The translations under genes and the position numbers were made by a program. DNA of 64,000 bases from Jiulongibacter sediminis (lineage in GTDB: Bacteria; Bacteroidota; Bacteroidia; Cytophagales; Spirosomataceae), in the NCBI RefSeq assembly GCF_001306455.1, contig NZ_LGTQ01000009.1:186001-250000 (forward strand), written 5' to 3'. The notes beneath the pieces were generated by a model. That model was not told the DNA's origin. It searched no databases and saw nothing but the letters and a program-made list of their open reading frames with translations. Positions 62,669 through 64,000 of the stretch are shown here, piece by piece; positions within the stretch are counted from its first letter, which is position 1, and each line of letters starts with the position of its first letter.

Positions 62669-63505
62669 TTATGCCGCTATTGTGATTTCCGCCTTAAATT
62701 CCGGAAGATTATTACGTCTGAGCATTTCTTTAGCAAGGTCCACGTAGCTGATAGCACCTTTGTTTTCGAGGAATTTGATGTCAAACTCTTCCCCTTTTTC
62801 ACCGGAGAACATCAATAGAGCAGGTACGCCATAACTTGGAGCCTCGGCCAATTTTACATTGCGGGGCACGATGGTCTCAAAACACTCATCTTTGAAGTAG
62901 TTGGTCACATCTTCCACCACCATTTTTGAGAGATTGGTACGACCATCGTACATGGTAAGTACATAACCTTCCATCTCTAAATCCGGGTTAAGACGCTTTT
63001 TAATGATTTCTACTGTGTTCTGCAGCTTTGCAATTCCTTCAAGAGCAAAATACTCGCACTGAACCGGAATCAGAACAGAATCTGAAGCCACAATAGAGTT
63101 AATTACCATGAGACCCAATGAAGGCGAGCAGTCAATGAAAATGAAATCATAATCACCTTTAATGGGCTCAAGTAATTCTTTTAGTATGTATTCACGAGCA
63201 ACCTGATTGACTATTTCTAACTCAAAACCAGCCAAATCAATGTGCGACGGTATGACGTCAAGGTTTGGGATCTCTGTTGAAAGAATGCAGTCTTTGATAT
63301 CTGATTCTCCTACCAGAGCTGAGTAAATATTGTCTTTGTACTCCTTGCTGTCTATCCCAAGACCAGAGCCGGCGTTTGCCTGCGGATCGGTGTCCACGAT
63401 CAGGATTTTATAGTCAAGAATAGCAAGAGAGGCAGATAGATTGATGGCCGTTGTCGTTTTTCCAACTCCACCTTTCTGATTGACAATAGAAACGATTTTT
63501 CCCAT
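62669..63505 (-). CDS. parA: Chromosome partition ATPase ParA (Soj)
   Basis: The deviant Walker A (KGGVGKTT, residues 11-18), LIVDTDPQANAGSGLG and FIFIDCSPSLGLMVINS are present. It segregates origins together with ParB on the nucleoid. Near residues 228-250 there is an extra stretch of about 14 residues (MFSGEKGEEFDIKFLENKGA) where relatives have a short PxxxxSKGA loop. The start at 63505 follows a -7-like box. Confidence 0.95.
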   Translation of the reverse strand: MGKIVSIVNQKGGVGKTTTAINLSASLAILDYKILIVDTDPQANAGSGLGIDSKEYKDNIYSALVGESDIKDCILSTEIPNLDVIPSHIDLAGFELEIVNQVAREYILKELLEPIKGDYDFIFIDCSPSLGLMVINSIVASDSVLIPVQCEYFALEGIAKLQNTVEIIKKRLNPDLEMEGYVLTMYDGRTNLSKMVVEDVTNYFKDECFETIVPRNVKLAEAPSYGVPALLMFSGEKGEEFDIKFLENKGAISYVDLAKEMLRRNNLPEFKAEITIAA

Positions 63506-63526
63506 AGTTTTTGATTTTGAGGACTA

Positions 63527-63534
63527 CAAATATA
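63527..63534 (-). promoter_or_regulatory. Candidate -7 box for parAB-dnaB
   Basis: On the minus strand TATATTTG (63534-63527) matches TAnnTTTG exactly, 21 bp upstream of the parA ATG. No clear -33 TTG was seen. Confidence 0.45.
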
Positions 63535-63571
63535 GGTCTTTTGCACCCGCCTGAGTATTGAAAATTTAGTT

Positions 63572-63599
63572 TGTCGATAAGTTTTAAAAATGTGGATAA
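63572..63599. promoter_or_regulatory. DnaA boxes upstream of parA
   Basis: TGTGGATAA at 63591-63599 is the exact complement of the DnaA consensus TTATCCACA. TGTCGATAA at 63572-63580, 19 bp away in the same orientation, differs in one base. Two boxes near parAB suggest either an origin-proximal site or DnaA control of parAB. Confidence 0.5.
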
Positions 63600-63703
63600 T
63601 TTATCCTGTTAAGGATAGGATGATCTTTTAGTTCAATGAAATATTTAAATATTACAAAATAAGGTTAATTTAGTACGCTTATTAACCCTTAACATTTACA
63701 ATT

Positions 63704-64000
63704 ATGAACACCAAATCGATTGTTGCCGGTCTATTAGCCGGCCTGACTCTTTTTCTACTTGGTTGGCTGATTTACGGCATTCTATTGGCCGATCTGTTTT
63801 CCGATATGGGTGGTACTGCCACCGGAGTCGCAAAGACAGATGAAGAAATGATGAGTTCTATTCACTGGCTGGTAATAGGTCAGATGGCCCTTGGTCTACT
63901 TCTTTCTTATATTTTCGCTAAATGGGCCAGTATTTCCACCTTCAGTGGCGGTGCCAAGGCGGGTGCTGTCATCGGTGCGTTTGTAGCTATTGGTTGGGAC
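63704..64000 (+). CDS. Small membrane protein, C-terminus off the right edge
   Basis: The first 99 residues are visible: a signal-like first membrane segment (MNTKSIVAGLLAGLTLFLLG), an acidic/Thr loop with KTDEEMMSS, a second segment (WLVIGQMALGLLLSYIFAKW) and the start of a third (AKAGAVIGAFVAIGW). It reads divergently from parA. The fold recalls small DUF1761-like membrane proteins; the function is unknown. Confidence 0.65.
   Translation, partial: MNTKSIVAGLLAGLTLFLLGWLIYGILLADLFSDMGGTATGVAKTDEEMMSSIHWLVIGQMALGLLLSYIFAKWASISTFSGGAKAGAVIGAFVAIGWD

Overview
The window is a 64 kb chromosomal segment of a Bacteroidota bacterium, most likely of the order Cytophagales. The basis is the gene families present (DUF4369/thioredoxin proteins, DUF2520, DUF3500, DUF4097 behind an ECF sigma/anti-sigma pair, 7TMR-DISM histidine kinases, small LytTR regulators, PorV-like outer-membrane proteins), the near absence of Shine-Dalgarno sequences, and TAnnTTTG-type -7 boxes upstream of several genes. 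No rRNA, tRNA, CRISPR array, prophage or intact insertion sequence was recognised. Species identity cannot be read from the sequence alone.

Region 1 (1-22,800) is mostly housekeeping: a DUF218 membrane protein (cut by the left edge), a thioredoxin-like protein, an M23 peptidase lipoprotein, pssA with an MBL hydrolase, a NUMOD4/HNH-HTH protein, a large NtrY-like sensor kinase, an IscA-like protein without its C-terminal cysteines, an RRM protein, a TetR-regulated MBL hydrolase with two copies of one operator, ppnP, an exported RidA, ileS coupled to a small lipoprotein, waaA, a dienelactone hydrolase and a DUF2520 protein. Three genes here are broken: a YtxH-like gene by an amber codon, a DUF3500 gene by two compensating frameshifts, and a short fragment at 14.4 kb.

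Region 2 (22,800-30,400) holds an FGE-like lipoprotein and then the most interesting locus: four small secreted subunit-like proteins, a 913-residue usher-like outer-membrane protein and a PapD-like chaperone. I read this as a divergent Bacteroidota chaperone-usher-type surface fibre system. It has three TACGAA repeats at exact 21-bp spacing upstream of one subunit gene and a hairpin terminator between that gene and the usher gene. A repeat-rich, gene-free stretch follows.

Region 3 (30,400-44,600) is accessory and regulatory: a four-gene overlapping sensor operon; an A/T-rich block with an animal-type haem peroxidase, a DyP peroxidase, a coiled-coil/barrel protein and an SGNH hydrolase, bordered by decayed gene fragments; then a 7TMR-DISM kinase/response regulator pair followed by a haem-oxygenase-like oxidase, a GNAT acyltransferase and a LytTR regulator. 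This last set looks like a small-molecule signal-making and sensing locus.

Region 4 (44,600-64,000) carries an alpha/beta hydrolase-OsmC fusion, an M1 metallopeptidase, a secreted repeat protein, a PorV-like/HhH-barrel pair, tdk, an FkbM methyltransferase, an ECF sigma/anti-sigma/DUF4097 unit, an orphan ParA, dnaB and parAB. Upstream of parA lies a consensus DnaA box. A membrane protein is cut by the right edge.
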